Shown here: one piece after another, positions 8,232-16,729 of the stretch
Layout of the letters: the number at the start of each line of letters is the position of its first letter
How positions within the stretch are numbered: position 1 is the first letter of the stretch
Origin: Bacillota bacterium
GTDB lineage: Bacteria; Bacillota; Clostridia; Oscillospirales; Acutalibacteraceae
DNA: 51,646 bases
NCBI GenBank assembly: GCA_021769885.1
Contig: JAETSA010000012.1
Span: forward strand, 1-51,646
Reading direction: 5' to 3'
Notes under the pieces: model-generated
Database searches by the model: none
Told to the model about the DNA's origin: nothing
What the model saw: only the letters and a program-made list of their open reading frames with translations
Translations under genes and position numbers: made by a program

Positions 8232-10058
8232 ATGTGTGGAATTGTTGGATACATTGGGGAGAACGGTGCTTCTCCGATGTTATTGGACGGTTTAAAAAAG
8301 CTGGAGTACAGAGGGTACGATTCGGCAGGTATCGCCGTGTACCAAAACGGCGGTGTGCAGGTGGTCAAGACCAAAGGCAGAATTGCCGATTTGGAGCAAA
8401 AGCTTTCGAAGCAGTCACCGCTCGTCGGCACAGTCGGCATTGGGCATACGCGTTGGGCGACACACGGCGCGCCGACGGATGCAAATGCACATCCGCACAA
8501 AGGCGGCGATGGGCGCATTACGCTTGTACACAACGGCATTATTGAGAATTATATCGAATTAAAATCGATGTTGGAAACGGCGGGCTATCGCTTTTTGTCT
8601 GAAACGGACACAGAGGTGCTCGCGCATTTGTTTGATTATTATTACAAAGACGACCTTTTGGAAGCGATGCAAAAGGTGATGCGCACGGTGCGTGGTTCTT
8701 ACGCGACGGCGGTGCTGAGTACGGACGCGCCCGACTGCATTATTGCTGCAAAAAAAGACAGTCCGTTGATTGTCGGCAAGGGAGACGGCGAAAACTTCCT
8801 CGCGTCCGATATCCCGGCGGTGCTTAAATACACGCGGGAATGCTATCTTTTGGAGGACGGCGAGATTGTTCTTTTAAAGAAAGACGGAATTTCGTTCTTT
8901 GACAGGGACGGCGCGCCGCTCAAAAAGGAAATCTATCGTGTTACGTGGGATGCCGAGGCGGCGGAAAAAGGCGGCTATGCGCATTTTATGAAAAAAGAAA
9001 TTGCCGAGCAGCCGAAAGCCGTGCGTGATACGCTTTCCCCGCGTTTGCAGGACGGAAAAATTACGATTCCCGAACTGCATTTGACCGAGGAAGACATTCG
9101 CGCCATCGGTAAAATTCATATTGTCGCGTGCGGCAGTGCGTGGCACGTGGGTATGGCGGCGAAATATATTTTTGAAGCGGCGGCAGGCATTTCCTGCGAA
9201 ACCGATTTGGCAAGCGAGTTCCGTTACCGCGATCCGATTATCCGCAAAGGCGATATCTGCATTGTCATCAGTCAGTCCGGCGAAACGGCGGATACCTTGG
9301 CGGCATTGCGCGAAGCGAAGCGCAAGGGTGCACATACGGTGTCGGTGGTCAATGTGGTTGCGAGCACGATTGCCAGAGAGAGCGACGACGTAATTTACAC
9401 GCTGGCAGGACCTGAAATTGCTGTGGCGACAACGAAAGCATTCTCGGCACAGTTGGCGGTCGTTTATCTTTTGGCACTGCATTTCGCGAAAGCGGTCGGC
9501 AGACTTTCGCCTGAGTCGGAAGTCGAAAAGTGTGCACAGCTTTCCGCACTGCCCGAAAAAATCGAGTCCCTTTTGGCTCTCGAAGAGGATATGGCGGCAC
9601 TTGCCAAGCAGTTTGCGGCGGCAAAGAACGTGTTTTTCATCGGCAGAGGATTGGACTATGCCATCTCGTTGGAAGGCTCACTCAAGTTGAAGGAGATATC
9701 CTACATCCATTCCGAAGCGTATGCGGCAGGGGAGCTGAAGCACGGTACAATCTCCCTGATTGAGCCTGGTACGCCGGTTGTGGCGGTGGCAACGGATGAG
9801 GATTTGTTTGAGAAAACGCTCGGAAACATCAAAGAGGTTCGCGCACGCGGTGCAAATGTGATTGCACTTGTGTCCGGCGAGCACCAAGAAGTGCGGGAGT
9901 TCGCGGATTATGTTATCTACGTACCGAAAGCGGACAAAATGCTGACACCGTCTTTGAATGTGATTCCGCTGCAAATTTTCGCCTATTATATGGCACTGGA
10001 GCGCGGCTGTGATGTGGATAAACCCCGCAACCTCGCAAAATCCGTGACGGTGGAGTGA
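8232..10058 (+). CDS. glmS: Glutamine--fructose-6-phosphate transaminase
   Basis: GlmS makes glucosamine-6-phosphate from fructose-6-phosphate and glutamine, the first step towards UDP-GlcNAc for the cell wall. The 608 residues match the family. After the start Met, Cys2 in MCGIVGYIG is the nucleophile of the class II amidotransferase domain (about 2-220). Two SIS sugar isomerase domains follow (about 285-420 and 455-595), with the typical SQSGETADT near residue 345 and the C-terminal KPRNLAKSVTVE. AAAGGA (8216-8221) is the ribosome site. The gene is monocistronic, preceded by a glmS ribozyme. No simple terminator follows; a hairpin repeat cluster begins within about 15 bp. Confidence 0.97.
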   Translation: MCGIVGYIGENGASPMLLDGLKKLEYRGYDSAGIAVYQNGGVQVVKTKGRIADLEQKLSKQSPLVGTVGIGHTRWATHGAPTDANAHPHKGGDGRITLVHNGIIENYIELKSMLETAGYRFLSETDTEVLAHLFDYYYKDDLLEAMQKVMRTVRGSYATAVLSTDAPDCIIAAKKDSPLIVGKGDGENFLASDIPAVLKYTRECYLLEDGEIVLLKKDGISFFDRDGAPLKKEIYRVTWDAEAAEKGGYAHFMKKEIAEQPKAVRDTLSPRLQDGKITIPELHLTEEDIRAIGKIHIVACGSAWHVGMAAKYIFEAAAGISCETDLASEFRYRDPIIRKGDICIVISQSGETADTLAALREAKRKGAHTVSVVNVVASTIARESDDVIYTLAGPEIAVATTKAFSAQLAVVYLLALHFAKAVGRLSPESEVEKCAQLSALPEKIESLLALEEDMAALAKQFAAAKNVFFIGRGLDYAISLEGSLKLKEISYIHSEAYAAGELKHGTISLIEPGTPVVAVATDEDLFEKTLGNIKEVRARGANVIALVSGEHQEVREFADYVIYVPKADKMLTPSLNVIPLQIFAYYMALERGCDVDKPRNLAKSVTVE

Positions 10059-10068
10059 TATTTGGTAA

Positions 10069-10860
10069 ACACACCTGTCTTTCTGTGCTTTGTGCAGAGG
10101 GGCGGGTTTCCACGCCCGCCCAAGCACAGTCGGATTTTCTGAAAACCCAACGGCGAAACACAAACCCGTAGGGGGCGACGACTCGGCGCCCCGTGCACGG
10201 TTGGATTTTGCACAAACCCAATGGAGGTGCACAATCCGTAGGGGCGGATGCCCTCATCCGCCCGAGCACGGTCGGATTTTGCGCAAACCTACGGACGGAC
10301 GAGGACGTCCGTCCCTACGCGGGAATCCATTTTACTCTGCGGTAACTTTGCGGAACAACACAGAGGTTGTTCCCTACGTTTGTAGGGGCGATTCACGAAT
10401 CGCCCGAGCGCGGTTGGCTTTTGCGCAAACGCAACGGTGAATTGCAATCCCGTAGGGGCGGGTTTCCACGCCCGCCCGAGCAAGGTAGGTTTTTTGCGCA
10501 ACCCAACGGAGGTGCACAACCCTGTAGGGGCGAACTGCGTTCGCCCGCGGACGGACGAGGACGTCCGTCCCTACGCGGGAGTCCATTTTACGCTGCGGTA
10601 ACTTTACGGAACGACACAGAGGTCGTTCCCTACAATCCGTAGGGGCGAACTGTGTTCGCCCGCGGCGGGGCGCCGAGGTCGTCGCCCCCTACAATTTGTG
10701 AATCAAATTTATTTTGTGCAGAAATACGGAACGACACAGAAAACTCCCTCAGGGAGGGAGCGGAAAGCGGTTTGTAGATTGTAGCGTTCCCTACGCGCGC
10801 ATCCAATCCACATTGCACCATAGGAAAACGCGGACAGCGTGCCCGGGCTGTCCCTACGAA
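10069..10860. repeat. Hairpin repeat cluster 3, 0.8 kb
   Basis: The largest cluster fills the glmS-carB gap. At least ten modules follow one another, with arms such as GGGCGGG/CCCGCCC, GGGCGA.../GGCGCCCC, GGCGGATG/CATCCGCC, GGACGGAC/GTCCGTCC, GGCGATTC/GAATCGCC, GGGCGAAC/GTTCGCCC and GGAACGAC/GTCGTTCC. Linkers carry GAGCACGGTTGGATTTTGC and CAAACCCAACGG, which can themselves pair (GTTGG/CCAAC). The open frames across this stretch are by-products of the repeats. No gene is seen. Confidence 0.85.
10728..10794. repeat. GGAACG module with a CTCCCTC repeat in its loop
   Basis: The outer arms are GGAACG (10728-10733) and CGTTCC (10785-10790), followed by CTAC. The loop holds a CTCCCTC...GAGGGAG hairpin repeat (10744-10760) and CGGTTTGTAGATTGTAG. 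A reverse-oriented relative lies at 26729-26813. Confidence 0.7.
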
Positions 10861-10908
10861 TTGTGCTGAAACCTTCGGAACGCGTCATAGGTGCGCGACA
10901 ATAGATTT

Positions 10909-10951
10909 CAAAAAACCCGCCGCAGAGAATTTTAAATTCTCTGCGGCGGGT
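10909..10951 (-). terminator. carAB terminator
   Basis: A long stem of ACCCGCCGCAGAGAATT with its complement (10915-10951), followed on the minus strand by six T. It lies 18 bp past the carB stop. Confidence 0.95.
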
Positions 10952-10968
10952 GCGCATTCTGTAGGTTT

Positions 10969-13900
10969 TTATTTCTTGATTTGCAGGGTTGCAATATCGG
11001 TTAAGGACATTTTGTCGCTCGGTACGATGAACGTACTTTGCATAATTGCCTTTGCCGCGTCAAGTGAGGTCAGACACGACGTACCGCTTTCTACGGCGAT
11101 TCTGCGCAGCTTAAAGCCGTCGCGGTCGGGGATTCTGCCGTGCGTCGGGGTGTTGATAATCAGCGAAACATCGCCTGCATTCATCATATCCAAAATGTTC
11201 GGACTTTCTCCCGAAAGCTTGTTGACGGGCTTTGCGTCAATCCCTGCCGCCTGGAGTGCCTTGCGCGTGCCGGGCGTCGCATAGAATTTAAACGCGGAGT
11301 CCTTAAATTCTTGGAGCATTTCGCAGATTTCCGCTTTATCCTTATCGCGGACGGTGACAATGATTTTACCGTCCTTCGGGAGACTTACGCCGCCGCCGTC
11401 AAACGCTTTTAAGAGTGCTTCGTTATAATCCTGCGAAATGCCGAGCACTTCGCCCGTGGACTTCATTTCAGGACCTAACGAGGTATCCGCACCGATAATC
11501 TTTTCGAACGAGAATACGGGTAGTTTAATTGCATAATAACCGCTGTTTTTGTAAAGCCCTGTGCCGTAGCCCATATCCTGAATCTTTTCGCCGAGCATCG
11601 CGCGTGTGGCAAGTGCGATTGCGGGAATGCCTGTTACCTTACTGATGTAGGGCACGGTACGCGAAGAACGGGGATTCACCTCGATGATATACACTTCCTC
11701 GTGCAGAACGATAAACTGAATGTTCATCATACCGATGACGTGCAACGCCGACGCCAAACGTTTGGTGTAGTCCACAATCGTTTTCTGTACCTTCCCCGAC
11801 AGCGTCACCGCAGGATACACGGAAATCGAGTCGCCCGAGTGAATGCCCGCACGGTCAACGTGCTCCATAATGCCGGGAATCAGAATATCTCTGCCGTCGC
11901 AAATCGCATCGACTTCGACCTCCTGCCCCATCAAATATTTATCGACCAATACAGGATGCTCTGAAAGGTCGGGGATGGTGCGGGTGATGATGTCCATAAA
12001 CTCGAGAATATCGTCATCGTTCGCGGCAATCTGCATACCCTGACCGCCCAAAACGTAGCTCGGACGCACCAAAACGGGGTAACCGAGGCTGTGTGCCGCC
12101 GCAAGCGCTTCATTCGCGGTAAATACCGTCTGTCCTTTCGGACGCGCAATGTCGCAGTATTCGAGAATCTCGTCAAAGCGTTCTCTGTCCTCTGCCGCGT
12201 CCACGTGGTCGGCGTCCGTGCCGAGAATGGTTACGCCTAAATCGTTGAGCGTTTTGGTAAGCTTTATGGCAGTCTGCCCGCCGAACTGCACGATTGCGCC
12301 GTCGGGCTGCTCCATTTCGACGATGTTGGTGACATATTCGGGCGTCAGCGGCTCGAAATACAGCTTGTCGGAAATATCAAAGTCCGTAGAAACCGTTTCG
12401 GGGTTGTTGTTGACGATGATTGCCTCACAGCCCGCTTTTTTGAGTGCCCAAACCGAGTGTACCGAGCAGTAGTCGAACTCGATACCCTGCCCGATGCGGA
12501 TAGGTCCTGAACCGAGCACCATAATTTTCTTTTTCTTCTTTGTGGTATCGACTTCGTTTTCCACGCAGTAGTCGGAGTAATAATAGGGTGTCTGCGCCGC
12601 AAACTCCGCCGCGCAGGTATCGACGATGGAAAAACTCGGCTGAATCTTCCACATTTTGCGCAGATTCTTAATTGCCGCCTCGGTCACGCCGACGTTTTTC
12701 GCAATCACATCGTCGGTAAAGCCGAGCCGCTTGGCTTCCAACAGCGTGTCGCGGTCGCAGCAGCCTGTCGCAAGCAGTTTCTCCATATCTACAATGACTT
12801 TGATTTTCTGTAAGAACCAAATGTCGATTTTGGTGATTTCGTGAATTTCCTCCAGTGGCATTTCGTTGTAAATCGCCGCGGCAACCACGTAAATACGTGT
12901 GTTGTCAATGTTTTTGAGCAGTTCTGCCAATTCGCCGTTCGATTTGGCAATCAAATCGTCATACAAAAGGCTCTTGCGGTTTTCCTCGAGCGAATGCATC
13001 GCCTTTTGCAATGCCGCTTCAAACGAACGCGCAACCGCCATTACTTCGCCCGTCGCCTTCATCTGCGTGCCGAGGGTGCGTTTTGCGGTGACGAATTTGT
13101 CAAACGGCCATTTCGGGAATTTGACCACGCAGTAGTCGAGAGCCGGCTCAAACGAGGCAAAGGTTTTGCCTGTAACGGCGTTCGGGATTTCGTCAAGACC
13201 CAATCCCAATGCGATTTTTGCCGCCACACGTGCAATCGGGTAGCCTGTTGCTTTGGAAGCGAGTGCCGAAGAACGCGAAACACGGGGGTTTACTTCGATA
13301 ACTGCGTACTGGAACGAATCGGGATGCAGTGCAAACTGTACGTTACAGCCACCCTCAATCCCCAATTCCGTAATGATGTTGAGCGCGGAAGAACGGAGCA
13401 TCTGATAATCCTTATCCATCAGCGTTTGGCTGGGTGCGACAACGATAGAGTCGCCTGTATGTACGCCGACGGGGTCGAGGTTTTCCATATTACATACCGT
13501 GATGCAGTTGCCTTTGGAGTCGCGCATTACTTCGTATTCGATTTCTTTCCAGCCCGCAATGCACTTTTCAATCAAAACCTCGGTAACGCGGGAAAGGCGC
13601 AGACCGTTGGCGCAGATTTCGCGCAGCTCCTGCTCGTCGTCGGCAATACCGCCGCCCGTGCCGCCCAAGGTGTACGCGGGGCGTACAATTACGGGGTAGC
13701 CGATGCGGTTTGAGAAGTCCACGGCGGATTCGACATCATGCACAACGAGCGATTCAATGCACGGCTCGCCGATTTTTTCCATGGTGTCCTTAAATTCCTG
13801 TCTGTCCTCCGCTTTTTTTATCGCACTTGCGTTAATACCGATGAGGCGCACGCCGTTGGCTTTCAAAACGCCGAGCTCGTCAAGCTCCATCGCGAGGTTC

Positions 13901-14184
13901 AAACCTGTCTGCCCGCCGAGGGTCGGGAGAATGGAGTCGGGCTTTTCTTTTTCAATAATTTTGGTTAAGGTCGGAATGGTCAGCGGCTCAATATAGACCT
14001 TGTCGGCAATGTCGCCGTCGGTCATAATCGTTGCGGGGTTGGAGTTGACAAGCACGACCTCAATGCCTTCCTCTTTCAAGGAACGGCACGCCTGTGTGCC
14101 TGCATAGTCAAATTCGGCCGCCTGCCCGATGATAATCGGACCTGAACCGATAACCATGACTTTTTTGATGCTCTTATCAATCAT
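10969..14184 (-). CDS. carB: Carbamoyl-phosphate synthase large subunit
   Basis: CarB makes carbamoyl phosphate from bicarbonate, ATP and ammonia delivered by CarA, feeding pyrimidine and arginine synthesis. The 1071 residues are full length. There are two homologous halves, each starting with a KVMVIGSGPIIIGQ- or KIMVLGSGPIRIGQ-like glycine-rich segment (residues about 8 and 555) and an ATP-grasp domain (about 128-400 and 675-860). A C-terminal MGS-like regulatory domain (about 940-1071) follows. The start overlaps the end of carA by 8 bp, which indicates translational coupling. The terminator follows the stop closely. Confidence 0.97.
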   Translation of the reverse strand: MIDKSIKKVMVIGSGPIIIGQAAEFDYAGTQACRSLKEEGIEVVLVNSNPATIMTDGDIADKVYIEPLTIPTLTKIIEKEKPDSILPTLGGQTGLNLAMELDELGVLKANGVRLIGINASAIKKAEDRQEFKDTMEKIGEPCIESLVVHDVESAVDFSNRIGYPVIVRPAYTLGGTGGGIADDEQELREICANGLRLSRVTEVLIEKCIAGWKEIEYEVMRDSKGNCITVCNMENLDPVGVHTGDSIVVAPSQTLMDKDYQMLRSSALNIITELGIEGGCNVQFALHPDSFQYAVIEVNPRVSRSSALASKATGYPIARVAAKIALGLGLDEIPNAVTGKTFASFEPALDYCVVKFPKWPFDKFVTAKRTLGTQMKATGEVMAVARSFEAALQKAMHSLEENRKSLLYDDLIAKSNGELAELLKNIDNTRIYVVAAAIYNEMPLEEIHEITKIDIWFLQKIKVIVDMEKLLATGCCDRDTLLEAKRLGFTDDVIAKNVGVTEAAIKNLRKMWKIQPSFSIVDTCAAEFAAQTPYYYSDYCVENEVDTTKKKKKIMVLGSGPIRIGQGIEFDYCSVHSVWALKKAGCEAIIVNNNPETVSTDFDISDKLYFEPLTPEYVTNIVEMEQPDGAIVQFGGQTAIKLTKTLNDLGVTILGTDADHVDAAEDRERFDEILEYCDIARPKGQTVFTANEALAAAHSLGYPVLVRPSYVLGGQGMQIAANDDDILEFMDIITRTIPDLSEHPVLVDKYLMGQEVEVDAICDGRDILIPGIMEHVDRAGIHSGDSISVYPAVTLSGKVQKTIVDYTKRLASALHVIGMMNIQFIVLHEEVYIIEVNPRSSRTVPYISKVTGIPAIALATRAMLGEKIQDMGYGTGLYKNSGYYAIKLPVFSFEKIIGADTSLGPEMKSTGEVLGISQDYNEALLKAFDGGGVSLPKDGKIIVTVRDKDKAEICEMLQEFKDSAFKFYATPGTRKALQAAGIDAKPVNKLSGESPNILDMMNAGDVSLIINTPTHGRIPDRDGFKLRRIAVESGTSCLTSLDAAKAIMQSTFIVPSDKMSLTDIATLQIKK

Positions 14185-15259
14185 CGTATCTGCCCTCCGC
14201 TGCCATTTTCAAGAATCTGTCAAATAAGAAGGATGTATCCCGCGGGCCGGAATTTGCCTCGGGGTGGAACTGCACCGTGAAAATCGGCTTGCCGTGATAG
14301 ACAATGCCCTCTACAGTCCTGTCGTTGACGTTGATGCAGTTAATTTCCGCATTGCTCGGCAGTCCTTTGCCGTTGACCATATAGCCGTGATTCTGCGAGG
14401 AGAGGTAGGTTCTGTCCTCATGCAGGAATTTCACGGGGTGGTTCGCGCCGCGGTGACCGTATTTCATACGCTCGGTTTCACCACCGTTTGCGAGTGCCAT
14501 CAGTTGATGCCCCAAGCAGATTGCGAATGTCGGGATGCCGTAGTCATACAGCTTTTTAATTTCTTTGATGATGCCCACACAGTCCGCAGGGTCGCCGGGG
14601 CCGTTTGACAGCATAATGCCGTCAGGTGCGGACTTTATTACTTCTTCAGCCGAAGTCCACGCAGGGTACTGCGTGACCACACAGCCGCGCTGTACCAAGC
14701 TGTTCGCGATGTTGCGCTTTGTGCCGAAGTCTAAAAGCGCAATTTTTGCGCCACTGTTCTCCGCGCCCAAAACGGTTTTTTCTTTTAAGGTGACACTTTC
14801 CACAAGCTTGTCCTGCCGGAAGTTTTGAATCACTTCCATCAAGCGCGCTTTATCGGAGATATCCGCTGTAACCACACCGCGCATTGTGCCGCTTTCGCGG
14901 AGTTTTTTGACCACCGCGCGCGTGTCGATGCCCGAAAGGCAGGGGATGTGGTATTCTTTGAGTAAGCTGTCAATCGTTTGGGTGTTGCGGAAGTTTGACG
15001 GCGTATTGCACAGTTCGTGCACAATAAATGCACAGGGCTGTAATTTATCGCTTTCAAAATCCTCCGTACTTACACCGTAATTGCCGATCATCGGGTAGGT
15101 CATTACAATGCCCTGTCCCGCATAAGAAGGATCGGTGAGAATCTCCACATACCCTGTCATAGAGGTGTTGAACACAACCTCACAGGGCGTTTCGGAAAAT
15201 TCTCCGTGCGCGGTTCCTTCATAAACCGAACCGTCCTCTAACATTAAATACGCTTTCAA
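14177..15259 (-). CDS. carA: Carbamoyl-phosphate synthase small subunit
   Basis: CarA is the glutaminase subunit that releases ammonia for CarB. The 360 residues match the family, with the N-terminal CPSase domain and a class I glutamine amidotransferase domain. The nucleophile is Cys at about residue 248 in AICLGHQLMALANG; the His-Glu pair is in VQFHPEA near the C-terminus. The start is TTG 15259, giving LKAYLMLEDGSVYEG, which aligns with the usual family start. AAAGG lies upstream at a rather long distance. A TTG at 15298 falls at the expected transcription start and is unlikely. A single promoter (15305-15333) serves carA-carB. No PyrR-type attenuator is seen in the 40-nt leader. Confidence 0.95.
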   Translation of the reverse strand: MKAYLMLEDGSVYEGTAHGEFSETPCEVVFNTSMTGYVEILTDPSYAGQGIVMTYPMIGNYGVSTEDFESDKLQPCAFIVHELCNTPSNFRNTQTIDSLLKEYHIPCLSGIDTRAVVKKLRESGTMRGVVTADISDKARLMEVIQNFRQDKLVESVTLKEKTVLGAENSGAKIALLDFGTKRNIANSLVQRGCVVTQYPAWTSAEEVIKSAPDGIMLSNGPGDPADCVGIIKEIKKLYDYGIPTFAICLGHQLMALANGGETERMKYGHRGANHPVKFLHEDRTYLSSQNHGYMVNGKGLPSNAEINCINVNDRTVEGIVYHGKPIFTVQFHPEANSGPRDTSFLFDRFLKMAAEGRYDD

Positions 15260-15304
15260 ATCGTTGCACCGACCTTTCAAACACACACTGTTTTTCAACT
15301 AAAA

Positions 15305-15333
15305 ATTGTACCATATTCTAAGGCTTATTTCAA
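15305..15333 (-). promoter_or_regulatory. carAB promoter
   Basis: On the minus strand: TTGAAA, 17-bp spacer, extended -10 TGG-TACAAT. Confidence 0.8.
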
Positions 15334-15413
15334 CCAAAACGAAATTGAAATATTTATAAAAATTTAGGCGATAACGCACAAAAAGCAGCTTGTATGCGCC
15401 GTTCGGCTAAAGG

Positions 15414-15441
15414 AAAAGCGGCGGAGCTTTCCGTCGCTTTT
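15414..15441 (-). terminator. Terminator of the exchanger gene
   Basis: A 12-bp stem with arms AAAAGCGGCGGA and TCCGTCGCTTTT (one G-T pair) and a 4-nt loop. The T-run is useful on the minus strand and, more weakly, on the plus strand. Confidence 0.85.
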
Positions 15442-15449
15442 AAACAGGA

Positions 15450-16472
15450 TTAAAAGGGCAAATACCCCATTGAGGAATTGGTGACCAAAACGGCAACATA
15501 CCCAATGTAAATACAAATCATCAAAGCGCCCTGCCAGCGGCTGAGCTTTTTGAAAATCAAAGTCGGAATGATGGCAATGCAAATAATCAGCAGGCAAACC
15601 GGCATATCTAAGAACGCCGACTGCTTGCCGACCGGCAATGTGCCGCCCGACAGGAATGCGCAAATCGGTAAAATCATTGTTAAATCGATGATATTTGCAC
15701 CGATGATGTTGCCGATAGAAAGATCCGACTGTTTTTTCGCGATGGCGGTGAGCGTAGTGACAAGCTCCGGAAGCGAAGTGCCGATTGCAATAATCGTGAC
15801 ACCGATAATCGCTTCGGAAACGCCCAAGCCTTTTGCAATGATTGTACCGTCATCGACCAACAGGTCTGCGCCGATGACAATGCCTGCCGCACCGAGCAGG
15901 AATTTCACAATATTGATTACAACATCCTTGCCTGTAACCTTCGGACCGCGATCCTCTTCCGTCACACCGAGCGAGCGTTTGCCCGAAATGATGTTTTCCG
16001 CCATAAATACAGCGAAAATCACAATCATAATGATGCTCTGCCAAAGGTTCAGCTCCAAGGAATAGGAGAATGCAAACAGTGCCGCAACCGCGAGAATCAT
16101 CAAAGACCCTTTAAATGCAATCTCTTTGCGCTTGACGACGGCGGGAATGCACAAAACGGAAATGCTCATAATGAGACCGACATTTGCCGTGACAGAGCCG
16201 ACGGCGTTGCCGATTGCCATATCGTTCTGCCCCTTTGTGGCGGCAATCGCGGAAACAAGCAGTTCGGGAAGCGTGGTTGCAAAGCTGACGACCGTTGCAC
16301 CGATGATGAATTTCGGAATCCCCGTGGCTTCGGCAATCCAGGTCGCGGCGTCCACGAAAATGTCGCCGCCCTTGACGATGAACACCAAGCCAATCAAAAA
16401 CATAATGACAACATAAATCATATTGTCGGAAGCCAGCCCTAAGAGCCCGGCAAGCGAAGCGGAAATTTCCAT
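15450..16472 (-). CDS. Calcium/sodium:cation antiporter (CaCA, YrbG-like)
   Basis: A membrane exchanger of the Ca2+:cation antiporter family. The 340 residues hold the two inverted alpha repeats that form the ion site: GATVVSFATTLPELLVS near residue 60 and GVTIIAIGTSLPELVTT near residue 225, each with the conserved acidic residue. About ten membrane segments are present. The start at ATG 16472 (MEISASLAGL) is preferred. SD AAGGATGTGA is 8 nt upstream, and the promoter -10 at 16534-16539 overlaps the longer ATG at 16535, so that ATG would lie before the transcript start. The gene is monocistronic with its own terminator. Ion choice (Na+, K+ or H+ against Ca2+) is not certain. Confidence 0.9.
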   Translation of the reverse strand: MEISASLAGLLGLASDNMIYVVIMFLIGLVFIVKGGDIFVDAATWIAEATGIPKFIIGATVVSFATTLPELLVSAIAATKGQNDMAIGNAVGSVTANVGLIMSISVLCIPAVVKRKEIAFKGSLMILAVAALFAFSYSLELNLWQSIIMIVIFAVFMAENIISGKRSLGVTEEDRGPKVTGKDVVINIVKFLLGAAGIVIGADLLVDDGTIIAKGLGVSEAIIGVTIIAIGTSLPELVTTLTAIAKKQSDLSIGNIIGANIIDLTMILPICAFLSGGTLPVGKQSAFLDMPVCLLIICIAIIPTLIFKKLSRWQGALMICIYIGYVAVLVTNSSMGYLPF

Positions 16473-16533
16473 CTTTTCTGTCACATCCTTATATGCGGAT
16501 TCAAGCACATTGCCAATGCGCAAAATTTTTTTC

Positions 16534-16563
16534 ATTTTACCATATATATATAAGGAAAGTCAA
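16534..16563 (-). promoter_or_regulatory. Promoter of the CaCA exchanger
   Basis: Minus strand TTGACT, 18-bp spacer, extended -10 TGG-TAAAAT. The -10 covers the upstream ATG, which supports the downstream start. Confidence 0.7.
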
Positions 16564-16605
16564 CGGATATTCCACATTTTTTACAGACATTTTTTTGAAA
16601 AGAAT

Positions 16606-16690
16606 TGTCATTCTGAGCCGTAGGCGAAGAATCTCAATCAGCGCAACGTGAATTTGATGATTCGTAGGGAACGACCTCTGTGTCGTTCCG
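16606..16690. repeat. ATTCTGAG repeat plus one GTAGGG module
   Basis: GTCATTCTGAGC...GAAGAATCTCAATCA is followed by GTAGGGAACGACC...GTCGTTCC, a single hairpin module with arms GGAACGAC/GTCGTTCC. Confidence 0.75.
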
Positions 16691-16729
16691 AAAAAAATTC
16701 ATCCGACTTTAACGGTCACTTAAAACCGA

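Noticed and set aside
10090-10642. Overlapping open frames across the repeat cluster (also at 5363-5882 and 37808-38134)
   Set aside because: They are translations of palindromic repeats on both strands, have no ribosome sites, and contain repeated peptide words (such as RGDSRIAR, CVCAKANRA) that only mirror the DNA repeats.
12841-13713. 290-residue plus-strand frame antisense to carB
   Set aside because: It is a shadow of the well-conserved carB reading frame, with no ribosome site and no recognisable domain.
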